Source: Datisca glomerata (lineage: Eukaryota > Streptophyta > Magnoliopsida > Cucurbitales > Datiscaceae). Taken from it: a stretch of 64,000 nt of DNA. Positions 31,586 through 40,878 of this stretch are shown here, piece after piece. The notes beneath the pieces were generated by a model. The model had not been told where the DNA came from, searched no databases, and saw only the letters and a list, made by a program, of their open reading frames with translations. The stretch lies in NCBI GenBank assembly GCA_003255025.1, contig QANY01009091.1, positions 496,001-560,000 on the forward strand. Direction: 5' to 3'. Numbering within the stretch: the stretch's first letter is position 1; each line of letters opens with the position of its first letter. Position numbers and translations under genes: made by a program.

Positions 31586-33178
31586 CTATTTGACCTTGAT
31601 AATGGTGGCACCCTTATCCTTTTCATATCGAAGTCCCAATATAAAAGCTTCACACTCCGTCTCGTTGTTCGTACATGGAAATGTCAACTTGTATGCTATT
31701 GAATAAATGTTGCTCAAGGTATCCTCCAAGACAAGTCCTGCTCCTCCGCTAGAATTGGTCGATGAACCATCGAATGTCAGAGCCCATGGTGCACCCTCAC
31801 AACTATTGACTTCATGTAGGTCTCCAGGTATGGTCTCGTCTAGAGGTTCCGGTTCACCACTTGGAAATTGGGCTAGCAAATCGGCCAACACTTGACTCCT
31901 TTGCACCTTCGAGGTGAGGGGTGTAATGTCAAACTCACTTAACAACATTCTCCATCGTGTTAGTCTCCCATTCAATACATGCCTGGTTAAGAGAAAACGA
32001 ATAAGATTGGACTTAGTCATTAAATGAACTCGATTACCCAACATGTAGTGTCAAAATTTTTACGTGGCAAATACAAGAGAAAGATAATGTTTTTCACAAG
32101 GTGTATTTCTAAGCTCGGCATCCCTTAGGACCCTACTCAAGTAGTACATTGGGCACTCTGCCCCCTCATTTTCTTACGCCAACATGGCTCTAATGGACTT
32201 TGAGGTTAAGGTGATGTAAAGAAGCAATGGTAGGTCACTACGTGATGGCGCCATGGTGGCCGGTGCGAGGAGCCATCCTTTATGGCATCATACTTCCGTT
32301 GGTGCTCCTGTATCCATGAAAAGATATGATCTCCCTTTAAGAGTGGTTTTATATCACTGATGGACTTGACTAGGGTGGGTATGAACCGGTGGATGTATGA
32401 TACATTCCCAAAGAATGTCTTTAACTCATTCACTGACCGTGGTGAGGGTATGTCCCCATTAGCCTTTACCTTAGATTGATCGATGTCTATTCCTCGCTTG
32501 TGTACACAAAGACACTCCTCAAGTGCTTCAAATGTGAATTAACACTCTTAGCCTTGACCACTAGATCATCATATAGTCCTCAACATAGTCATGGAAAATT
32601 GCTGTCATAGCCCGTTGGTAAGTAGCTCCGACGTTCTTCAATCCGGAAGGCATCACTACATAGTAAAAGTTTCCAAAGGGTGTCTTGAAGGTGATCTTAT
32701 CATAATCTCCAATTTCCATCCTAATTTGATTGTATCCTCTGAAACTGTCCATGAAAGAAAACATCTCATGTTCCACCGTAGCATCGACCAATGTGTCTAC
32801 ATTCGGTAGCAAGAAGTCATCTTTGGGGCATGCCTTGCTCAAGTCTTTAAAATCAACACAACTACGGATCAAACCATTTTTCTTCTTTACCAGAACAATT
32901 TTGGCTAACCAAGTGGGGTGCTTGATAGGCTTAATAAATCCTGCCTCTATGAGCTTTGAAATTTTAGACTTGATTTGGAGCTTCACCTCGGGGTGAAAAT
33001 GACGAGGGTGTTGCTTGACATGTGTGCATTGTTTAGAGACCCTTAGACTATGTGTCACTAAGGTAGAATCAAGCTCCGACATCTCAGTGTACGACCACGC
33101 AAATACATCCTCAAAATTATTCAAAAGCTTTATTAAGTCATCCCATTGTTTACTCTTTAAAGCCGTTGCTAGGAACAC
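31586..33178 (-). pseudogene. Tat element reverse transcriptase, RNase H and second RNase H region, broken
   Basis: The frame at 33178-32561 encodes the reverse transcriptase fingers and palm: IVLVKKKNGLIRSCVDFKDL, ACPKDDFLLP, FSFMDSFRGYNQIRM (first catalytic Asp) and YYVVMPSGLKNVGATYQRAM. The frame then breaks inside the codons of the YMDD box (near 32571). A connection-domain piece follows at 32433-32206 (LKTFFGNVSYIHRF). At 32044-31586 comes the end of the first RNase H (GRLTRWRMLLSEFDI) and a second, archaeal-type RNase H (WALTFDGSSTNSSGGAGLVL, TNNETECEAFILGL). That second RNase H marks Tat elements. Confidence 0.88.
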
Positions 33179-33646
33179 TGGCCTAGTTATGCTCCCTTCC
33201 CAAATATGGACTTCCTCTAGCTCCTCCTATAGTTGTGATGGGTTGGTTGGTAGAGGCACCCTTGAGGGTTCACAATTCATCACATAGATCCCTTGCATAA
33301 GTCCTTGTTTCTTATCGGCCTCCTCCGTCATTATATCTTCATCCGCTCCATCATCAGGGGAATCAGGCTATTCATTTGACCCTGCACACCATCATAAGAG
33401 GCATGCCTTCTTTCTATTTGGCAAAGTCGTGGGTTACCAACTCTGTCCTTGATGTAAGTACTTCCTTTCCTTTCCCAACCTCCCACTTCGACAAAGGGGT
33501 GAGATCATCCTTCTAGGCACGGTGACACTTGCCGTCGTAAGTTTGTCAAAGAGCGTCGCCTCTATCAAGTGAGCCTCGGTCTCATCGAATGGAACTTTGG
33601 AATACGCCACCGTGATGTTCTTACCACACCATCATGATTTAATGCA

Positions 33647-33961
33647 CTAATGCAAGGTTGAAGGGACACATTCGTGGTCATGAATCCATGGCTTCCCCAA
33701 CAATATGTAGTAGACCGTATTATACTTGATCATATGGAAATAGTTGGTGGTTCTTATTGGTCCAACTTGCAACTCCACATTGACATAACTCATCAACCTC
33801 ACACTCGCTGATGAGAAAGCCTTCACAATAATTGATTGTCTCACTAGTCTCTTCTCTGGGATGCCGACCGCCTTGAAGTTAGCATAGGACATGACATTCA
33901 CTCCCGATCCAGTGTCTAATAGGGCGCACCTCATTCGCATGCCATTGATCGTTACCTCCAC
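33647..33961 (-). pseudogene. Tat element aspartic protease
   Basis: An open stretch of 104 codons holding a retropepsin domain: RCALLDTGSGVNVMSY (active-site DTG), VELQVGPIRTTNYFHM and YYILLGKPWIHDHECVPSTLH (the LLGxPW flap/C-terminal signature). It lies between gag and the reverse transcriptase as expected. The domain itself looks intact, but it is isolated by stops on both sides. Confidence 0.85.
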
Positions 33962-34270
33962 ATAAATGGGTGATTGTCCCGTCCTCTTAACATGTCGGTC
34001 GGCATTGGTGAATGTGATGGCATTCTCATCATTTCACCTCATCTTACTCAAAGGTGGATGTGCAAAGCAACAATTCATCTAGCATAATTTTGTTGAGTGA
34101 CATCTATTAGCATTTTGAAGATTTGATGCCATGCAATGTCATCCAACCCAAGCGTAGCAAAAATGTTCTTACAAGTCCTTGTGTTCAAGATTATATCTAT
34201 GAAAGTGGCGTCTCCCTCTATGGTTGCTTCCTTATTTACTTCCTCCACTATGCTACCGCGCCGATGAGCG

Positions 34271-35815
34271 TCATGCTACCATTGACATGTTGGGGAAATG
34301 GGGTGGATCTGTGGGTCTGACACCTTTTGTAATGATCTCGCCCTTCTTCAACTTCTCATCAAAGAACCTTCTAAAAAAATTACACTCTTGGGTGGGGTGT
34401 GATGTAGTACTGTGATATCTGTAAAAGGTTATGGAACTCCTTTCCTCCCTTGTAGGTAGCATGGTGTCCTAAGGCAAGGTGATCTCTTTGACTTTTATCA
34501 TTACATCCACTAGTGCTTCCACCTTATCCATAGGGCAAGGAAAATATGGTTGGTCATTCCTCTCAATAATGCCTTTCTTATGACTGCGCACCTGTGGTTG
34601 TGCAGCCGCTACTTAAGGATGATAACATGATGTGGTGGTTCTTCAATGGCGATTAGGACGGTCATTCCTCTCGGGTTGTCGTGGCATACGTATTGAAGTG
34701 CTTGTCCTCTTGTACGCTTCTATCAAGTGGGAAAATATGACAATCCCCAAGTTCTCGAGATAGACCTTGTAATCATCCAATTTTCCTGAAATGCACATCT
34801 TCACAAGGGCTTCCTCCTTGCAATCCTCTTGGCAATCCATGGCCTTTTCCTTGAACGTATGACATAAGGTTGTCACTGATCTTTTGCCCCTCTAGATCTA
34901 GTATGCTAGTCTTCTCCTCTATGATAAAAAACTTCACCAAAAAGGTTGATACCATTTATATCCATGTCAAGATCGACTCAGGTGCCAAGCTCGCATACCA
35001 AGTGTAAGTGCGCTCCGTCAAAGACTTGGAATTCCCTCAAACACATGAACTCATCATAATCATAGGGTCCCATATCATCAATGAAATATATCACATGTTC
35101 TTTGGCACACCCATTTAGACCACTGTACTTTCAAAACTTTGGGGAAACATAATCCGCCAAGTATGGTCTCAAGGCTATGTCAGTCGAATATTATGTTTCT
35201 AAAGTCGACAATGGACTCATTTAGCGATGGTCTTACTCTCTCCTCTTGGAGTACCTTTTGGAGGGCTTCATGGGTAATGAAATGACCACTTCCAACAAGG
35301 ATGTTTGCGCTTAAGGTGAGGTTGGTCTGAGCTATTATAGTAGTCATGGTAGTGAGGTTGTCCAGAGGTGTTGGTGTAACATTGACTTGTACAAGAGTAT
35401 GACTGTTGGCTTAAATGTTCGGTTGAACATAGTTCTGGGTGAATGCTTGTGATTGAACACCTACAACGGAGGATGGTTGGACGCCCATGAGAGAGGTCAG
35501 TGGCACGCCTATGGTGGAGGTTAGTTCTGTTCCCATGATGATGGCTGGTTGCACACCCATGGTGGAGGTTGGTTGTGCGCCCATGATGGAGGTGGTTAGT
35601 TGCGCGCCTATGATGGAGGTGATCGGTTGCGCGCCCATGATGGAGGGAGTCGGTTGCGCGCCTATGATGGAAGCCTGTTGCACGCCCATGGTGGAGGTTG
35701 GCGGTGGGTGCTGTGGTGTAATGGCACTGATGTATGCATTCAATGTATCGATGACTCTCCTTATCTCAACGTTAGAAGCTTGGAGTTCCCATATGGCTTC
35801 GACTTGCTCTTGCAT
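34271..35815 (-). pseudogene. Tat element gag, broken
   Basis: The N-terminal part (35815-35411) begins with a short coiled-coil-like stretch (VEAIWELQASNVEIRRVIDT) and runs into a tandem-repeat region. The capsid core is split between frames at 34955-34773 (STFLVKFFIIEEKTSILDLE) and 34876-34643 (ALDCQEDC-like, EEALVKMCISGKLDDYKVYL), matching the Retrotrans_gag domain. The C-terminal piece (34462-34271) reads YRYHSTTSHPTQECNFFRRF, a Tat-type Cys/His region. At least two frameshifts separate the pieces. Confidence 0.8.
35480..35705 (-). repeat. In-frame tandem repeats within gag
   Basis: GCGCGCCTATGATGGAGGTG and variants recur about eight or nine times at a spacing of roughly 24-33 bases. On the coding strand they give repeated SIMGAQPTS-type peptides. 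The array kept the gag frame open. Confidence 0.8.
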
Positions 35816-35984
35816 TTGTGTAGGTACACTTGGTTGTAACTTACGGGAGGCATTCTCCTCCTCTTATCCACATCCGTCATTGAGTATGGGTCTATCTCCC
35901 TCCGTGAGTTACTTCTGACCTTGGTGGTCCTTTGCTAGAGTGGCAAACCACTCCCTAATGGAGTCGCTAAATGTTAACGCATGG

Positions 35985-36989
35985 TGTGACGTGGGTGAGT
36001 GCAAGAGTGGTCTAATCTTTAGCAAGTGATCGGAACAACACCTGAGAACATCGAAGATGATGCCAGAAGGTGAAGGGGGAGCACTATAAACACTTAAGGG
36101 TGGTGACAAAATTCGTTATCTCTCTAGAAGTGGGACTCTCTCTAGGAATTTTTCTCATCCTCTCAAATGAAGGAGAGACCCTCCTTTTATAGGTGACAAA
36201 AAGGAGGGGGACCATTACAACTAATCCCTTGATTAGTTACAAACTCACCTATCCAAGCACACCGCCTCACTTAATTAATCACGCTAAGGCGGACAAGAGG
36301 AGGATTTCACGTGTGCCAATTGGATGATGCCACGTGGATCTGTGTGGAGTAACCATGATATAGGGGGAATACACCTAACCGATAGGGCTCAATGGTGGTA
36401 TTCACCTAAAGCCTCCTCTCATAGGGACCTCTCAAGACTAAACCCCCTCCCCAAGGTGGGAGAGTAGCATACCCTTAATGTTAAAAGTGGTCAAATTGGA
36501 AGAGGTATGTCCTCTCCAATATGACGTAGCCTCGCCCCTAAGCCTACCAGTCCATAGTCTCTCAAGCGTTTCCAGGTAACCATACGTCCACCTAAGTCTT
36601 TGTACTTGATGTGGTGATTTGTGATGTGATGGTATGTTGTAATAGCATAGCGATACGTCTTGTCTGAAGTATGTCATTGTTGTCTTCGAGTTATATTACG
36701 AAAGGTGATCCAAGTACTTCCATGGTACACCCATTGGGTGACATCCAATGATGCTACCAGGGGGGGGGGGTAACACACTATGGTGCTACCATTGGGACGA
36801 CACCCATGGGTACCTTATGGGCGGTACTCATGAGTGCTAATTCAGTAGCGGCACCCCATGGGATGCACCTCAGCAGCGGCACTCCATAGTGCATTTCAGC
36901 GACGACACTCCATGGTGCATCCTTGGGGGAGACACTTTCGATACATCGTAAGAATTTCACTCCATGAGAAGTCAACGTTGAAATCGTCA
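35985..36989 (-). repeat. 5' LTR of the Tat element (about 1.0 kb)
   Basis: The left edge TGTGACGTGG (35985) is sharp, because internal element sequence begins right beside it. Homology to the other LTR ends near GTCAACGTTGAAATC (about 36984). It is about 90 bp longer than the 3' LTR because it keeps the TATA segment. Confidence 0.8.
36183..36193 (-). promoter_or_regulatory. TATA box in the 5' LTR
   Basis: On the minus strand CCTATAAAAGG faces the element's genes. It would start transcription near 36160, leaving about 175 bases of R/U5 before the LTR edge. The equivalent site is deleted from the 3' LTR. Confidence 0.6.
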
Positions 36990-37109
36990 ACCCTCATATA
37001 CACCACCCAAACACAATATACAATAACTGAAAAAGACAAATTAACTAGTAAATAACGCAAATTCATCAGCCTAGTGTATCTAACAATTCAAAGTTAAAAA
37101 GTGTCCCAA

Positions 37110-37740
37110 TCCAGCTTTATACCAGACAGATTAGATCTAAGCAGTAAATAATTGAATATACCTCTAGTGCTTGGACAATTACAAAAGAGGTGAAAAACAT
37201 TTTCCTGACTATGTACACAAAAGACACAAACTGCATCAGGAGGGAAAGATCACGTTGACAACCTATCTTTAGTTGCAGTTTGTTGTGACATGTCAACCAC
37301 ATAATAAAAGAGCATTTAGGAATAGTACCCTTGAACCAAACCAAATTGCCCCAACTGAACTTAGGCTTGTGCTGAACTAGAGCTTCATATCAACTCTTCA
37401 CATAGAACTTTTCATTTGAGGCATGAAGACACCTCCACATATCTTCAAAATCAGAGCAAGGGGATATTAAAGTGAATACCCCACTGTACCAACTATTCTG
37501 ATGAGTAGAAAGACATGAACGTAAAGTCCAACCAGTGCAATCCATTAAAGTATACCCTCCCATCTCAAGAAGTACACCATTAAGATGCCAAGGGTCAGTA
37601 ATAATTGAGATTTTGTCTCCTTTCCCCATTGATATGCTACAAAAGAATGAAATTTATCCTTAAATTTCAAGATTTTCCTACAGGACCTGGATGGATGTGC
37701 TGTGTGTTTAACAGTAAAATTTGAGCGTCCTTTCAATTTT
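37110..37740 (-). pseudogene. LINE ORF2 fragment (zf-RVT region)
   Basis: The minus strand encodes, across two or three frames, SCRKILKFKDKFHSFVAY, GKGDKISIITDPWHLNGVLL and FEDMWRCLHASNEKFYVKS. It then reads LVWFKGTIPKCSFIMWLTCH, the zf-RVT region that follows the reverse transcriptase in plant L1-like elements. Frameshifts near 37600 and 37370 separate the pieces. It abuts the presumed right end of the Tat element. No poly(A) tail was placed. Confidence 0.8.
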
Positions 37741-38006
37741 TCGTTTAGAATATGTGAAATTATGTTCTCCTACTATGTATGAGAGTACTTTAATTGATTA
37801 CTATTAATCCTAAAGTTTAATCTATTGGCTAGACTGATGTGAAATTAAGCATTTACGCTATTTTTTTAATATAAAATCATATGAAAAGGCGAATTATGAT
37901 ATTGTCTAATCGGGTGGGGAACTGCTTTAATTAGAGGTTTCTTTTTGTGCTACCATTTAATTGTGTTGCTCTAGCAATATGTTATTTCTGATTTGGTTTT
38001 TTTACA

Positions 38007-38026
38007 TCTATACTATGTATAAAGAG
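38007..38026 (+). other. Helitron 5' terminus
   Basis: TCTATACTATGTATAAAGAG matches the conserved 5' end of plant Helitrons (TC start, TCTATACTAT core). The preceding base is A. Confidence 0.85.
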
Positions 38027-38327
38027 AGAATTACACAGATTGCCCACATAAGCTATCTATCTAGTAAAATGGCAGCTCAACTTTTAAATTACAAAAATGA
38101 CTGGGTGACTTGGTATTTAATTTTAATACCATCGCGCAGAATAAGATCCAGAAAAAACGTATAGTATATCATAAGATAACACTAGCACAGTTGTCGTCCA
38201 ACTTGAAAATAGGAAAAAAGCTAACATTCATTGTATATATCATTTATAAATACACTTTCACCTTTGGATCATATCTTATGGAACCCACAAGTATAATCAA
38301 AGGGTAATTTAACACTATGTTTTGTAC

Positions 38328-38438
38328 AGGATATGTACGGTAACCGATCCTCTTCATAGACTTCACCCAGTTCACATCCAATCATATCATGACACGTTGC
38401 ATAAAATTTTACTACTCCATCTTCTTCCTCAAGAATTT
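38328..38438 (-). pseudogene. Exon-like fragment inside the Helitron, minus strand, family not recognised
   Basis: On the minus strand an acceptor (TTTTTGTTGCAG) precedes 111 open bases reading EILEEEDGVVKFYATCHDMI then GCELGEVYEEDRLPYISC, followed by a GT donor (GTACAA). The splice-site context and acidic, ordered sequence suggest a captured host exon, but I do not recognise the protein. Confidence 0.4.
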
Positions 38439-38552
38439 CTGCAACAAAAATATTGTTTCTCTTTCTTTTCATTTTTACAGGTTGCCGACCACCTCACGAT
38501 TCATCAAGGCACGTCGCGAACGGTAGCGGTCCGTCAAAGACTGCAGCGGTAC

Positions 38553-38604
38553 GATATCGGAGCCCTCCGATATCATTACAAAATGGTCGTTACACTACGT
38601 AACG
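38553..38604. repeat. Two adjacent short hairpins in locally GC-richer DNA
   Basis: GATATCGGA-GCCC-TCCGATATC (38553-38574) is a perfect 9-bp stem with a 4-base loop. CGTTAC-ACTAC-GTAACG (38588-38604) is a perfect 6-bp stem with a 5-base loop. They lie 13 bases apart within a GC-richer patch (about 38480-38660) of the AT-rich Helitron. Confidence 0.7.
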
Positions 38605-38659
38605 GCCCTTTTGAAAATGATGTACGCCACAAAGCAGCTACAAAATTCCAATGGCGACA

Positions 38660-39839
38660 AATATGCGTGGAATAAAGAAAAAAATAAGAGAGCTCTCCAA
38701 ATGGGCAAAAGAGGGAATAAAAGTGAAAAAAGTTAAAGATAATTAAATCATATATTAAAAATGATCATATATGTAAATAAAAAAGAAGTGACATTTACGT
38801 AGAATGACTTACTAAAAGTGATGAAATATGTAATTTATATATATATATATATATATAAAAGTGTAAAAGTTGGAGAATATTTTTATACAATACTATCCCT
38901 AATTATTTTTTAAATTTCCTACATTATCCTGACAATGTATTTATCATCCTAGTTATTTATATGAAAATTTTTTCTTAAGTATTTTATATTTATTATCCCA
39001 ATTGTTCATATGAAAAATTTTATAACTACTTTCTTTTTTAGATATATTTTTTTTCCTCATTTTTTAATTTAAAATCTTAAAAAATAAGTCCCAAATTAAC
39101 CCTATATTTCTTTATTGAAATTTTTATGCGTAAATTTTAAAAGACTAATTATAAGCAAATTGACCCAATATTTCTTAATTAATATTTTTTTTGTAATTTT
39201 TATTTGTATGCTAATCTAACTAGCATTAAAAATTATTTGAAAAAGAAAATTGTATTGAGTGGAAGGAATAAAAATATTCTATATCTATAATTACTTATCT
39301 TATCTTATATGAAAATGAAAAAAATTATTTTGGATAATTTTATCCTCACATTATTATAATATATAAATTTGATAAAATAAAAAATAATATACAATTAAAA
39401 TTGAGTAAAATGCATTAATTTGCATATTGGACAAATTTCATATATATTTTTAAACCAACCTCACTATAAAAAACATATATTAAGAAAAAATAAGTTTATA
39501 TATAATAATAATATTTATAAAATTTATACATGCACGTACATTTCAAAAATTAATAAATAAAAGAATAGCTATCACTCTATTCAGGCACACTCAAGATGAC
39601 AAATATCCATTTGATTAATAAAAGAGAGGGTTTAGATGGGTGTGTGATTTTTTTTGGATGAATTTGCCCTTGCTACTCTTCAGTTTCTTCTTTTTGTATT
39701 AAGGGCGTAAGAGTCATTTTTTTAGTTAAAAATATTGACCGAATTTCAACCATAAGATCATTTTGATCTGGGTCATTTATTTAGATATAAAGATAGATCT
39801 GAACCATTTAAGTGTTTTAATCTGAGCCGTTCATTTACT
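38660..39839. other. AT-rich Helitron interior, no gene seen
   Basis: Very AT-rich, with a TA microsatellite at about 38836-38857. No coding sequence. The stretch near 39600-39720 (GGATGAATTTGCCCTTG) resembles DNA found near the 5' ends of other plant Helitrons. Confidence 0.4.
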
Positions 39840-39850
39840 CGTATATATAC
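39840..39850 (+). promoter_or_regulatory. Possible promoter (TATA box) with a CT-rich leader inside the Helitron
   Basis: CGTATATATAC is followed, about 40 bases on, by a CT-rich stretch (TTTCCTCTTCTTCTACTCCC) that looks like a plant 5' leader. It could belong to a captured gene 5' region or to a long first intron ahead of Rep. Both readings are inference. Confidence 0.3.
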
Positions 39851-40525
39851 TTATTTTTCTTTAGTTTTAGGGTTGTTTGATTTCCTCTTCTTCTACTCCC
39901 TTCGTCGCTGCTTCCATAGCCTAGTGTTTTCTGCGTCAACCTTTGCCTCGCTCATTTTTTGTATCAAAGGCTTTACTCTGCTTCATCGAACATGTTAGAT
40001 GTCTTTACATTTTTTTCATCTCTTTTCAGACTAAGAATCGACACGAACTGAGCCAAAAATTGTCGATCCCGTAACCCTTGAGATCTATCTTCCCACGTGA
40101 TTTTCTTGAGTTTGATGGGTAGATTTTCTTTCCGTCGTCGCTTCCGATTATTTTTGTTCCACTTTTGTTCAAGATCGTCTTTGGACAAAAATGGGATAAA
40201 AACAATAGATTTAGAACTTTAGGTATTGCGTAATTATAGTTATGCCACCACTTAATTTGTTTTTTTTTCATTTTCTTGATCGAATGACTGATGTTGTTTT
40301 ATCTCGTATTCAGCGGTGAGGTAAGATTGATGTTTTTTTTGTTGTTTTTTGTGTTTTGTATTCTGCTCTTCAGCAAATTGTTGTTTTTTTTTCTTCATTT
40401 GTTTGGCTGTTTGTGGTTGTCTTTTGTTGTCTTTGGTAATAGAGGTCAGTTTAGTTGAATTTGTATTTTTTGAGTCAGAATAAACGACTGCATATTTGAT
40501 TAGATTGTGGTCCATGTGCCTTCAG

Positions 40526-40878
40526 ATTTCTGAATCTGTCGTGGAAGTGCATGGACAGAGGGTTGAGTTATTGAGTTTTTGATGAAATGGGCAGTCACGT
40601 GTATTCATATGTTCAGTTTTGTGTCTTCACGTTGGCTGTTAGATTTGGTTGTTAGAGGTGATAATGATTATCTTATCTGATATTTTCAATTCCTCTATGT
40701 ATATGTGTCTACTAATGATGTTTATTATGTGGATTTTATAGATAATGGCCTAATTTTTATCTTTTTTTCCCTCTCTATTTTACTTTGTATCTTTCTTCTG
40801 TACTTTTAAGCTCCTGTTTCGGGCAATAAAAGAGTTGAAGAGGATGGTCAATTAGTGATCGTTGCTGCTAGAGACATT
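40526..40878 (+). pseudogene. Captured exons of a glyoxylate/succinic semialdehyde reductase-like (GLYR/HIBADH family) gene
   Basis: The exon at 40811-40878, with acceptor TTTTAAG and donor GTAAAC, reads PVSGNKRVEEDGQLVIVAAR then DI (the preceding Ala is split over the intron). This matches the substrate-side motif region of plant glyoxylate/succinic semialdehyde reductases (APVSGSKKxAEDGQLVIxAAG). A second piece at 40526-40567, after a CAG acceptor, reads ISESVVEVHGQRVE. It fits the residues just before that motif (KISEAV...GGRFVE). Order and orientation agree with a spliced parental gene. The first piece has lost its GT donor. No other exons of the gene were found, so this is a fragment carried by the Helitron. 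Confidence 0.7.

Larger units (their letters stand above)
21821..36989 (-). mobile_element. Ty3/gypsy LTR retrotransposon of the Tat type, about 15.2 kb, inactive
   Basis: Two direct repeats of LTR type start TGTGACGTGG (21821 and 35985). The minus strand between them encodes, in order, gag, aspartic protease, reverse transcriptase, RNase H, a second RNase H region and integrase. Between integrase and the 3' LTR are tandem arrays and an antisense plant mobile domain gene. The second RNase H and extra antisense ORF are known features of the Tat lineage. After the 5' LTR (minus reading) comes TTTAGCGACTCCATTAGGG, close to the TTTGGCGACTC-type start of Tat elements. Stops and frameshifts occur in every ORF. 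Right-hand LTR ends are approximate and no target duplication was found. Confidence 0.9.

Noticed and set aside
35487..35918. Plus-strand frame with repeated CAPMMEVVG peptides
   Set aside because: It is the complement of the gag repeat array; the minus-strand frame fits the gag position.
38322..38675. 117-codon plus-strand frame
   Set aside because: No recognisable domain; it overlaps the antisense exon-like stretch and the hairpin patch.
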